The notes under the pieces: model-generated
The model's database searches: none
What the model saw: only the letters and a program-made list of their open reading frames with translations
What the model was told of the DNA's origin: nothing
In this document: positions 44,504 to 52,526 of the stretch, in pieces
How the letters are laid out: the number at the start of each line of letters is the position of its first letter
Position numbering within the stretch: position 1 is the stretch's first letter
Translations under genes and position numbers: made by a program
DNA from: CAVRAW01 sp963716135
GTDB lineage: Bacteria; Planctomycetota; Planctomycetia; Pirellulales; JADZDJ01
Assembly: GCA_963716135.1 (NCBI GenBank)
Contig: OY970289.1
Coordinates: 1,736,001 to 1,800,000, forward strand
DNA: 64,000 bases
Direction of reading: 5' to 3'

Positions 44504-45691
44504 CTATTCCTGGGGCGGTTCCAGGTCAACGCACACGATCTCTTCGCTGCCGCGCACAAACAGATGCTTGCCGATCAGTGCAGGATGCGAATAGACGCCG
44601 GGATCGTCATCAAATACCTTGAGGCGCGAGATGAGTTTGTAATGATCGGCCTTGGTATCGAGCAGCAATAGCTCGCCGTGCTTGCTAAGGATCAAAACCC
44701 GATCGCCGCAGGCGATGATGCTTGCATAGTCGTCGAAGGCTTTATCTTCCGCTCTCCAAATCGGCTTCAGCCCGTTGGCGACGTCCAAGCAGTGCAATCC
44801 CCGCCACACGCCAAACAGGCGCGTATTCAATGCCACCGGCGTCTGCGTTTCAGGCGCAGGTCGTCATCGATCGCAACCGGTTGCGGAATAATGACTCCAT
44901 CCTTGTCGAATCGAAACATCCGCGTGCCATTGTTTTCGGTTGCCACGAGAAGCATTTCGCCGGCGGCGACGGGCGTGGCTACATTGAAGTCGTTCGGGCG
45001 TGGCGGCTCAATGCGCCACAAGCGTTTTCCGGTGGCGATGTCCCAGCCGCACAGGGCGTGCTTATCCAGTCCGACGATCTGCCGCCGCCCGCCGAATGTG
45101 CCGACGATCAACGAACCAAACGCCGCCTTGTCGCCGGGCGTTTTCCACAGCACGGCTCCGGTTTTTGGATTTAGCGCCACCAGCGACGCTTCCGCTCCGC
45201 CGGGATTGACAATCACTTTGTCGTCGACCACCAGCGGCGAGGACGTCGTACCCCACGCATTCTGGTTGTCGCGGCCGCCGAAATCCTCCAACAGATTCTT
45301 CTTCCACACCACCTGGCCGTTTTCCAAGCGAGCGCACACCAGCGTGCCGAATGCGTTGTAAAAGAAAACCAGGTCGCCGAAGATCTGCGGCGTCGCCCGC
45401 GGCGCGTTGCCGAAATCTAGTTGGCCGGAGGCGGGCTCGGCCAGCGACCACAATTCGTCCCCCGTGTCGCTCCGCAGCGCGCGGAAAATATCTTGCGTAT
45501 CCAGCGCATCGCGGTCGGGCACCAACACACAGCGCTCCGTCGCGGCCAAACCGGCCATCGATTGACCGGCCAGCCGTTTCCGCCAGACCACTTGCAGATG
45601 CTCTGGCAGGCGCTCGGGTAGCCACGGCGCCAGCCCATCGCGCCCCGGACCTCGCCAGCCGGGCCAAAGAGTGCCGTCACTTACTTTTTTT
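44504..45691 (-). CDS. PQQ-like beta-propeller domain, likely C-terminal half of a PhnD-PQQ fusion, one frame break
   Basis: About 390 residues of propeller, beginning GTLWPGWRGPGRDGLAPWLP, the usual opening of mature planctomycete PQQ proteins. Blades follow: FYNAFGTLVCARLENGQVVWKK, SLVALNPKTGAVLWKTPGDK, GWDIATGKRLWRIE and LFGVWRGLHCLDVANGLKPIW. The frame breaks near 44848 (..DLRLK / TQTPVALNTRLF, one lost A). No ATG, GTG or TTG exists in this frame upstream of base 45591 before an early stop, and there is no signal peptide. The frame can be entered from the preceding PhnD gene if the A9 run at its end had one more base. I therefore think both are one exported protein. Function unknown. Confidence 0.75.
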
Positions 45692-46675
45692 TTGCGTCGG
45701 CAGTCGCACCGGCCGGGTCAGAAGCCTGGGCCGGGGAATTTGCATCGTCGCCGATCGCCAAGAAACCGTCGCGGGTTTCCAGCGCCAGGCACAAGGCCGC
45801 ATCCGTCGTCGATTTAAGCACGGCTTTCGACAGTGCCGTCCGGTCGGCCTGCGGAAGCTGTTCGCTGACAAACGCCTCGATGAACGGGACCGGAACGGTT
45901 TCGCCCACCACGCGCAGCGATCCCTTTTCCACGGTGCCGCAGCCTTCCAACAGGGGCTTGGCATAGCTGGATATCAACGCCGCCCCACGCTTGCTGCTGT
46001 CCTTTTTTTCGTCATCGAGAACCTGGCATGCCCCATCGCTGCATGCCGGCGAGGTTTCCATCGCCGGCGGGGGCGTCACGCCGTTTTGCTTCAACAGTGC
46101 GATCGCCGCGGAATGTTTCTCATCGCATTCCTCCGGGCCAAACACGATGCGGTACCCGTTGAGATCGGCGACCGATTGCGCAGGATCATCTTTGGGAACC
46201 ACAATCAAGCCGGTCATGGTCGTGGCGCCGTCTTTGCCGGAGAGCCGCGCGACGGGCGTCAGCTTGAGGTTGGAGCGCTTGGCATCGAACAGCACGACGG
46301 AGTGCTTGCCGATCACCAAGTCGGCGCGCCCTTTGGCGTCCCCTTTAAGCGCTGTCGTGAGCGATTCGTTGTATACCACGCGCACTTTCGCCCCAATTCT
46401 TTTTCCAGCGTTTCCGCCAGTTTGTCGTAGTTGCGCTGGGCGTATCCCTGCACGCAGGGGCACGAAAGCGGCAAGGCCAAGGGATCCATCACCACCATCG
46501 TCAGTTGGTTGTCGTCGGCAGCCGGAGTCGTTGCCGCATCGGGCGAACCTTCTGCAGCCCCCGCGACTCGCGCCGCCAGCGCAAACAGCAGCAATATCAA
46601 GCCGATGAAGCCGGCCAGCCATACGCCGTGGCTCCAGGACCGTCGCACGAACTGCGAAGACATGGCTTGCTCCAT
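45681..46675 (-). CDS. Exported PhnD/SsuA-type substrate-binding domain protein, one frame break
   Basis: About 330 residues. The N-terminal segment FIGLILLLFALAARVAGAAE is a signal or anchor. It is followed by a type 2 periplasmic-binding fold: VVMDPLALPLSCPCVQGYAQ, YDKLAETLEKELG / AKVRVVYNESLTTALKGDAKGRADLVIG and VADLNGYRIVFGPEECDEKH. The frame break near 46400 fits one missing G in GGGG. Cysteines are unusual for a phosphonate binder: CPC near the start, CDEKH, and CSDGACQ. The protein ends in AKKK at a run of nine A (complement of 45685-45693) followed by TAA. One more A would fuse it to the downstream propeller. It begins 9 bases after the HAD-propeller gene, in an operon. The ligand is unknown; Cys content hints at metal or redox. 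Confidence 0.78.
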
Positions 46676-46683
46676 AATGGCGA

Positions 46684-48915
46684 TTAGCGGGAGGCTTGCG
46701 CGTCGGCCGAGATTCGATCCAACACGCAGATTGCCGAATTGTTCACGTCGATGTAATACACCCGATTTCCATCCGGCGACACGTCAACAATCGAGCTCTT
46801 GCAGCCGGCGCTCACGTTGGCCTTGCCCACTTCGCTCTCATATTTTCCGTCGAGGGTAAACAAACGCACCCGGCCGTCGGAGTCCGACACGTATAGCTTG
46901 TCGCCGACGGCGCGCGTATTCATCGGGTTGCAGCAGCTACCAAACGTATCGCCTTCGCCGTCGCGGCTGCCTTTGCCCCAAACGGCAGTTTGCTTGCCGT
47001 CCGAATCATAGCGGACCACGTGCTTTCGCGAATTCTCGGCCACCACCACTTCATTGCCGCAGCATTGAATGTCCATCTGGCCACAACAGCCGCTGAGGCC
47101 GTCGGCGATGCGCTGCGGATTGCCAAAATCCAAATCCATGCGCCACACGCTGTAACCGTATCCCTTGCTGGCCGGCGCGGTGCAGAAGATGTATTTCTCG
47201 TTGGCGGCCACGGCATTGATCTTGCGCCCCTGCGAGGCAAGCATCTGCGCCATCTGGTCGATTTCCTGGTCCGTGGGCGGCTTGTCGCCGGCCTGCTCGG
47301 CCCGCTGCTTGTAGCTCTTGATGATCTGGTCGAGCCGCGGTTTCAATTGCCGCTCATTGGCGGTAAGCGCCGAATCGTCTTTCTTGTCCAATTTCTCCTT
47401 CTGCTCTTCCAAGCTCTTCACCATCTGCTTGATTCCCGAGCGTTGTTGCTCCACAAGTTCTTTCGCGCGGCGCTTCAGCCCCTCGGGATCCTTGCGCGCG
47501 TCGGCCAGATGGGGCGATTCGGCCCGCGATAGTTCCTTTCCGTTCAAATCGTACCGTGCCAGCACTCCGTCGCCCCCCACCACCAGTGTCTCGCCGGGGC
47601 CAAGGTTCACGGCCTCGGCTTTGAAATCCAACGGGAACTGGCTCAGCAATTTGCCGTTGGCATCGAGAATTCGCAATTGCGCGGCCGAAGCCAAGGGCGC
47701 GCTCACGGACGCCTTGGATTTATCTTGAGGCGCGCCGCTGAACAACGATGCCAGCGCCGACACGATTCCCGGACTGCTGCTATGAAACGTGTTCGGCGAT
47801 TGGCTGCTGATGACGGCGACAATTCTGCCATCCTTTGCCAGGCAGAATGAGGCGAGCTTCGCATTCGACACGCCTTCCGTGGGACGGATGATCGTTGACT
47901 GGCGATGCGTGGCGTCGGTCGTCTTGGGTGCGGCATCAAGCGTGATGGCCCCGGTGATTGTCAGCGTCCCGGTCGCCTGCGGTTTTTGCGCCGCGCTATT
48001 TGCAGGGCTGACGCTGATGTACGGCGTGCGCGTTGCCCCGGCATTCCCTTGCGCTGCGGTCCCCTTCGCCGCCGCACCGGATTGCTGGTCCAAGGCCCGC
48101 AGTTTGTTGCGCAACTGCGATTCCCGATCCAGCCCGTAATCGAAGTGGTACAAGGCGTAGTCCCAATGCCCGTACATCGGGTTGGGCACGATAAACCACT
48201 TCAGGCCCCAGTTGTCGGCATACTTGGCGGCCATCTCGCGCCGGACCGCAGGCTCTTGGGCGGTGTCGTGCATGAAGTCGCCCAGGTAGTCGCTCACGAT
48301 CAGCAGAATGCGATGCTTCTGCGCCACTTCTTCACGCTTGTTGTGGTTGGTCCATGCTTCGCCCAGCAGCAGTTGATCCTTGTCAGGATCGTAGGGAAAT
48401 TCCACATGGCGCAAATTGCGCAGCGTGCCGTCGCGCATGTTCTCCCCCCGCGGCGACAAATAGATAATCGCCACGTGCTGCTGCGCTGCGTGATCGAGAA
48501 ATTGCCTGGCTCCCGGCACCGCAGGACAGCTCGCTTCGTTGGCCCAGTCGGAATATTTCTGATAGTCGAACTGGCCGTCGCGCTCGATCAGTTGCCTTTC
48601 ATACGGCGTGTTGTTCCACACGCCTTCGTCCAAGTTGACCATGATGGCCGGCGGCAAATTCTGGTAGCCCCCTTTTTGGAATTGTTCCGTGGAGGCAGTC
48701 CACGTCTTGTCACGCAGCGCCAAATCAAGTTTCTCGCCGGCCGTGTTGAACGTTTGCCGGGCGCACGCCACATACTCAGCGGAGGTCGCGACCCACAGCG
48801 CCGAATCCAGCTTCTCCGGCGCGACAACAGTCTGCGCCGCATCTTCCGCGTGCGCCGAGCTAAACATCGCCAACGCGATCGCAAACGCCGACCAACGCCA
48901 TGGATTCTTCAACAT
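46684..48915 (-). CDS. Exported HAD acid-phosphatase-like domain (nucleophile lost) fused to cysteine-rich NHL-type propeller
   Basis: A 743-residue exported protein. The ATG at 48915 follows a good GAGGGAGAG ribosome site and gives signal peptide MLKNPWRWSAFAIALAMFSS ending AHA. Residues about 70-270 match the HAD class B/e(P4) acid phosphatase fold: AIMVNLDEGVWNNTPYERQL, VPGARQFLDHA, IIYLSPRGENMRDGTLRNL and LLIVSDYLGDF. The first catalytic Asp of DxDE is Asn94, so normal phosphatase chemistry is not expected. A linker of about 100 residues and a charged helix (ELVEQQRSGIKQMVKSLEEQ) follow. The last 170 residues are an NHL/propeller region with paired cysteines, SGCCGQMDIQCCGNE and FGSCCNPMNTR. 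First gene of the operon with the PhnD-PQQ protein. Confidence 0.8.
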   Translation of the reverse strand: MLKNPWRWSAFAIALAMFSSAHAEDAAQTVVAPEKLDSALWVATSAEYVACARQTFNTAGEKLDLALRDKTWTASTEQFQKGGYQNLPPAIMVNLDEGVWNNTPYERQLIERDGQFDYQKYSDWANEASCPAVPGARQFLDHAAQQHVAIIYLSPRGENMRDGTLRNLRHVEFPYDPDKDQLLLGEAWTNHNKREEVAQKHRILLIVSDYLGDFMHDTAQEPAVRREMAAKYADNWGLKWFIVPNPMYGHWDYALYHFDYGLDRESQLRNKLRALDQQSGAAAKGTAAQGNAGATRTPYISVSPANSAAQKPQATGTLTITGAITLDAAPKTTDATHRQSTIIRPTEGVSNAKLASFCLAKDGRIVAVISSQSPNTFHSSSPGIVSALASLFSGAPQDKSKASVSAPLASAAQLRILDANGKLLSQFPLDFKAEAVNLGPGETLVVGGDGVLARYDLNGKELSRAESPHLADARKDPEGLKRRAKELVEQQRSGIKQMVKSLEEQKEKLDKKDDSALTANERQLKPRLDQIIKSYKQRAEQAGDKPPTDQEIDQMAQMLASQGRKINAVAANEKYIFCTAPASKGYGYSVWRMDLDFGNPQRIADGLSGCCGQMDIQCCGNEVVVAENSRKHVVRYDSDGKQTAVWGKGSRDGEGDTFGSCCNPMNTRAVGDKLYVSDSDGRVRLFTLDGKYESEVGKANVSAGCKSSIVDVSPDGNRVYYIDVNNSAICVLDRISADAQASR

Positions 48916-49271
48916 GATCCACTCTCCCTCTTGATTGCGGCGAGAATGCCGACTTCCCTGCATCGCCAAAGAATCGACCCCCCGGCCCGGAAGTCCGCCT
49001 CCCTAGTTGCCCCCGGAAAAGACTCTGCTCCCAACCAACGACCATATCCGCTGGCGCTGTGGGCCGTCAAGTTTTTCGCCGGAGGAAGTCGAATATTGGC
49101 TCCCGACAAGGCGGCAAACGTGGGCGGCATGTTTGGGTAGTTAGTCTTGGCTGTCCTTATGGATGCATGCAACCGGCAGAAAGTTGCATACAAAATAGAA
49201 AAGCCCGGCGATCCCTGAGGGAATCGCCGGGCGATTTGTGCAAATGAGTTTGTGAATTGTGTCACAACCGT
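48916..49271. other. Intergenic region between groEL end and the HAD-propeller gene
   Basis: About 355 bases. It contains the strong groEL terminator (49192-49232) and the upstream region of the HAD-propeller gene. No open gene with recognisable features was found. Confidence 0.5.
49192..49232 (-). terminator. Rho-independent terminator after groEL
   Basis: A long stem (GCCCGGCGAT and CCCT pairing with AGGGA and ATCGCCGGGC, 49203-49232) with a tiny loop. On the minus strand it is followed by TTTTCTATTTT, 40 bases after the groEL stop codon. Confidence 0.85.
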
Positions 49272-50900
49272 TTAGTACATGTCGTCGTAATCGCCGCCAC
49301 CCGGGGGTCCCTTCTTCCCCTTCTCTTCCTTCGGCTTCTCGGCGATCAAGGCGTCGCTGGTCAAAAGCAGCGTCGCCACGCTGGCGGCGTTTTGCAGCGC
49401 CGTGCGAGTCACTTTCGTCGGATCGATCACGCCGGCCTTCACCAGGTCTTCGTATTCATCGGTCGCGGCGTTGTAACCCGTATTGCCTTTGGCTTCGATC
49501 ACCTTTTCGCACACCACCGAGCCATCCTGGCCGGCGTTGGCGGCGATCATCGTCAACGGCGCTCGGCATGCCCGCAGCACGATGTTGTAGCCAACTTCTT
49601 CATCGTGCTCCAAGCCTTCCGGCTCGAGCGACGAGCTGGTTCGCAACAGTGCCACGCCGCCGCCGGGCAGAATGCCTTCTTCCACGGCCGCACGGGTCGC
49701 ATGCAAAGCATCTTCGACGCGGGCTTTCTTTTCCTTCATTTCGCTTTCGGTCGCGGCGCCAACGTTTACCTTCGCCACGCCGCCGGCCAGCTTCGCCAGA
49801 CGTTCTTCCAGCTTTTCCTTGTCGTAGTCGCTGGTCGAGATTTCAATTTCCTTGCGGATCTGCTCGATTCGGGCCTTGATGTCGGCGGCCTTGCCGGCCC
49901 CCTCGATGATCGTCGTGTTGTCCTTATCGATGATCACCTTTTTGGCTCGGCCCAAATCGGCCAGCGTCAAGTTCTCCAGCTTCAACCCCTTGCTTTCGAA
50001 CACCGCGTTGGCGCCGGTCAATGTGGCAATATCTTCCAGCATTGCGGTGCGGCGATCGCCGTAACCCGGCGCCTTCACTGCACACACTTGGAACGTGCCG
50101 CGCAGACGATTGATGACTAGCGTCGCCAGCGCTTCCCCTTCCACGTCTTCGGCCACGATCAAAAGCGGCTTGCTGGAATTGACCACCTGCTCCAGCACGG
50201 GCACCAATTCTTTGACGTTGGCGATTTTCTTTTCGAACACCAGCACGTAGCAATCTTCCAGCACGCACTGCATCTGCTGCGGATTGGTGACAAAGTAGGG
50301 CGACAGATAACCGCGGTCGAACTGCATGCCCTCGACCCACTCGGTTTCGGTCTTCAGGCTTTTGCCTTCGTCGACCGTGATGACGCCGTCCTTGCCGACC
50401 TTTTCCATCGCGTCGGCCAGAATGTTGCCGATTTCGCTGTCGTTGTTCGCGGCCACCGTGGCCACCTGGGCCATTTCGGTCTTGCCTTTGACCTTGATCG
50501 ACATCTTGTGCAGGCGGTCGGTGATGTCGGCCACGGCCTTTTCGATGCCGCGCTTCATCTGCACCGGATTGACGCCGGAGACCACGGCCTTCAGCCCTTC
50601 ATTGAAAATCGCTTCGGCCAAAACGGTGGCGGTCGTCGTGCCGTCGCCGGCCACGTCGCTGGTTTTGCTGGCCACCTCGCGCACCATGCGGGCGCCCATG
50701 TTCTCGTACACGTCTTCCAGATCGATTTCCTTGGCCACCGTGACGCCGTCTTTGGTCACCGTCGGCGAGCCGAAGCTTTTCTGCAAGATTACGTTGCGCC
50801 CCTTCGGCCCCAGCGTCACTTTCACGGCCCGGGCCAATTTGGAAACGCCGCGCCGCATCGCATCGCGGGCTTCCTGATCGAATGCAATCATCTTTGCCAT
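49272..50900 (-). CDS. groEL: GroEL chaperonin (Hsp60)
   Basis: A 542-residue group I chaperonin subunit that folds proteins in an ATP-driven double ring with GroES. It starts MAKMIAFDQEARDAMRRGVS, with GPKGRNVILQKSFGSPTVTKDG, VAGDGTTTATVLAEAI (ATP site), the apical EGMQFDRGYLSPYFVTNPQQ, and GGVAKVNVGAATESEMKEKK. The C-terminus is not the classical GGM repeat but the charged GPPGGGDYDDMY, as in some planctomycete copies. It lies directly after groES on the same strand with 110 bases between, and that gap holds repeat E5. No CIRCE operator was seen upstream of the pair. Confidence 0.97.
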   Translation of the reverse strand: MAKMIAFDQEARDAMRRGVSKLARAVKVTLGPKGRNVILQKSFGSPTVTKDGVTVAKEIDLEDVYENMGARMVREVASKTSDVAGDGTTTATVLAEAIFNEGLKAVVSGVNPVQMKRGIEKAVADITDRLHKMSIKVKGKTEMAQVATVAANNDSEIGNILADAMEKVGKDGVITVDEGKSLKTETEWVEGMQFDRGYLSPYFVTNPQQMQCVLEDCYVLVFEKKIANVKELVPVLEQVVNSSKPLLIVAEDVEGEALATLVINRLRGTFQVCAVKAPGYGDRRTAMLEDIATLTGANAVFESKGLKLENLTLADLGRAKKVIIDKDNTTIIEGAGKAADIKARIEQIRKEIEISTSDYDKEKLEERLAKLAGGVAKVNVGAATESEMKEKKARVEDALHATRAAVEEGILPGGGVALLRTSSSLEPEGLEHDEEVGYNIVLRACRAPLTMIAANAGQDGSVVCEKVIEAKGNTGYNAATDEYEDLVKAGVIDPTKVTRTALQNAASVATLLLTSDALIAEKPKEEKGKKGPPGGGDYDDMY

Positions 50901-50952
50901 CTGAAATAACTCCTCGATTTGCTTATATAGTTGTTTGTTGGTCTGTGGAAGG

Positions 50953-51017
50953 AAATGCCTAAATGACTAAAGGCCTAAATGACTAAATGTTTCATTTTGC
51001 ATCTCATTAAGTCATTC
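50953..51017. repeat. Mirrored hairpin repeat E5 (period 8) between groES and groEL
   Basis: The left arm 50953-50989 (AAATGCCT, AAATGACT, AAAGGCCT, AAATGACT) belongs to the same word family as E1. The right arm 51000-51017 is shorter and contains the stop codon of groES (51012-51014). The element lies inside the groES-groEL operon. Confidence 0.78.
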
Positions 51018-51344
51018 GAGAACGGCCAGAATGTCTTCCTCGTGCATCAAAAGCAATTCTTCATCGCCGACTTTGAATTGCTCGCCCGCGTAGCTGGTGA
51101 ACAGCACGCGATCGCCCGGTTTCACTTGCAGCGGCTGGCGCTTGCCGTCGTCGGTCAGTTTGCCGTCGCCGACACTGATGACCGTGCCGCGCGAGGGCTT
51201 GTTCTTGGCATTGTCGGGCAGCAAAATGCCGCCGGCGGTGCGCTCTTCCGATTCGTCGCGCTCGACGACCACCCGATCGCCCAAGGGTTGCAAACGAACC
51301 TTGCTGCTCTTCTTCTTTTCCTGCTTTGTGGCAGTGGCACTCAT
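51012..51344 (-). CDS. groES: GroES co-chaperonin (operon copy)
   Basis: A 110-residue co-chaperonin, the lid of the GroEL ring. After a lysine-rich start (SATATKQEKKKSSK) it has VRLQPLGDRVVVERDE, the mobile loop SEERTAGGILLPDNAKNKPS, RGTVISVGDGK, and GDRVLFTSYAGEQFKVGDEEL ending in HEEDILAVLE. The operon partner groEL follows. The stop codon lies in the right arm of repeat E5. A second, diverged copy is at 55726-56034. Confidence 0.95.
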   Translation of the reverse strand: MSATATKQEKKKSSKVRLQPLGDRVVVERDESEERTAGGILLPDNAKNKPSRGTVISVGDGKLTDDGKRQPLQVKPGDRVLFTSYAGEQFKVGDEELLLMHEEDILAVLE

Positions 51345-51673
51345 GACTTTCCAACTCCAATAAGACCAATAAGAATTGAGAATTTTGCGAAGGTCAAAAC
51401 GATAAATGCTAAACGATAAACGCTAAGGAACTAAGGGGGCCACGTTGCCCGCGTTTAGCCTTTATCGTTTAGCGTTTATCGTTCGCCTAGACCCCGACCG
51501 CCTGCCAATCGGCGCAGACCGTCGCCGGGTCGAACATAGATAAAGCAACCCGCGCGCCGTAAGCCAATCTGGCTACGGAAGTCTAAATGGACTAGAAAGT
51601 TATCGTTGTCGGCGTCGCTTGGGAGCCGATTTTCGCAAACTGACCGCTGCTGCCAAATTGACAGCAGATTTCG
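51345..51673. other. Intergenic region between groES and birA
   Basis: About 330 bases between divergent groES and birA. It contains repeat E6 (51397-51485) and presumably both promoters. No CIRCE-type inverted repeat was found, so heat-shock control is not evident. Confidence 0.45.
51397..51485. repeat. Mirrored hairpin repeat E6 (period 7) upstream of groES
   Basis: The left arm 51397-51428 (AAACGAT, AAATGCT, AAACGAT, AAACGCT) and the right arm 51451-51485 are mirrored with a 22-base GC-rich spacer. The words are nearly the same as in E2 and E7. TAA every 7 bases gives stops in all three frames in both directions. Confidence 0.88.
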
Positions 51674-52444
51674 ATGATTGATATCGATCGCCTGCTTGCC
51701 GAGACCTTCCTCACCCATGCCGAGTGCCACACCCAGCTCGATAGCACGCAATTCCGCGCCCGGGCTCTGGCAAACGAAGGCAGAGTGACCGCTCCGGCGC
51801 TGGTGGTGGCCGATCGCCAAACCGCCGGGCGCGGCCGGGGCAACAATCGCTGGTGGACGGGCGACGGCAGCCTGGCGTTCAGCCTGCTCGTGGATCCCCA
51901 GCAATTCGGTTTTCCGCCGCGGGTTGTGCCGCGATTGTCGTTGGCGGCCGGCGTGGCGGTGATCGATGCCATCGCACCGCGACTGTCGGGGCAATCGCTG
52001 GGTTTGCACTGGCCCAACGATGTGAATATCGGCCGCGCCAAGTTGGCGGGAATTTTGGTCGAAGTATTGCCCGACGGCCGCCACATCATCGGTATCGGCC
52101 TGAACAGCAACAACACCGCAGCCGACGCGCCGCCGGAAATTCGAGAATCGATCGCGACGCTGGCCGATTTAACCGGCCGCCCGCACGACCACACCGAACT
52201 GCTCGTGGCGCTCTTGGAAAATCTGGAAGCCACGCTCGTGCAATTGGGCGAGCCCGTGGAAAGGCTCGGCGAGCGCTTCGATCTATTGTGCCTGCAGCGC
52301 GGCGAAGTGCTCACTGTGCATCAAGGCGAGCAACAGATCACCGGCCGCTGCATCGGCATCGCGCCGGACGGGGCATTACTGCTCGAAACGCCGGAAGGGC
52401 GAAAGGAAATTCTTTCTGGCACGCTAAAGCCGACGGGATGGTAA
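51674..52444 (+). CDS. birA: Biotin--[acetyl-CoA-carboxylase] ligase (BirA, no DNA-binding domain)
   Basis: A 256-residue biotin protein ligase that activates biotin with ATP and attaches it to the carboxyl-carrier protein. Motifs: ADRQTAGRGRGNNRWWTGDG with the biotinyl-AMP-holding GRGRxxxxW, HWPNDVNIGRAKLAGILVEV with the catalytic-region lysine, IIGIGLNSNN, and a C-terminal SH3-like domain (GRCIGIAPDGALLLETPEGR). The N-terminal helix-turn-helix of the bifunctional type is missing, so it should not be a repressor. ATG at 51674. Its stop is 3 bases before repeat E7. Confidence 0.93.
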   Translation: MIDIDRLLAETFLTHAECHTQLDSTQFRARALANEGRVTAPALVVADRQTAGRGRGNNRWWTGDGSLAFSLLVDPQQFGFPPRVVPRLSLAAGVAVIDAIAPRLSGQSLGLHWPNDVNIGRAKLAGILVEVLPDGRHIIGIGLNSNNTAADAPPEIRESIATLADLTGRPHDHTELLVALLENLEATLVQLGEPVERLGERFDLLCLQRGEVLTVHQGEQQITGRCIGIAPDGALLLETPEGRKEILSGTLKPTGW

Positions 52445-52446
52445 GC

Positions 52447-52526
52447 AACGATAAACGATAAATGCTAAATGATAAACGCGGAGCAAATGCCGCCATTTAG
52501 CGTTTATCGCTTAGCGTTTATCGTTC
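52447..52526. repeat. Mirrored hairpin repeat E7 (period 7) between birA and the RlmM-like gene
   Basis: The left arm 52447-52479 (AACGAT, AAACGAT, AAATGCT, AAATGAT) and the right arm 52494-52526 are mirrored with a short spacer. The last residues Asn-Asp-Lys-Arg and the TAA stop of the minus-strand methyltransferase are encoded by the right arm. Confidence 0.88.

Noticed and set aside
51345..51673. CIRCE heat-shock operator upstream of groES
   Set aside because: No TTAGCACTC / GAGTGCTAA pair is seen; the inverted repeat there is E6, which has a different architecture.
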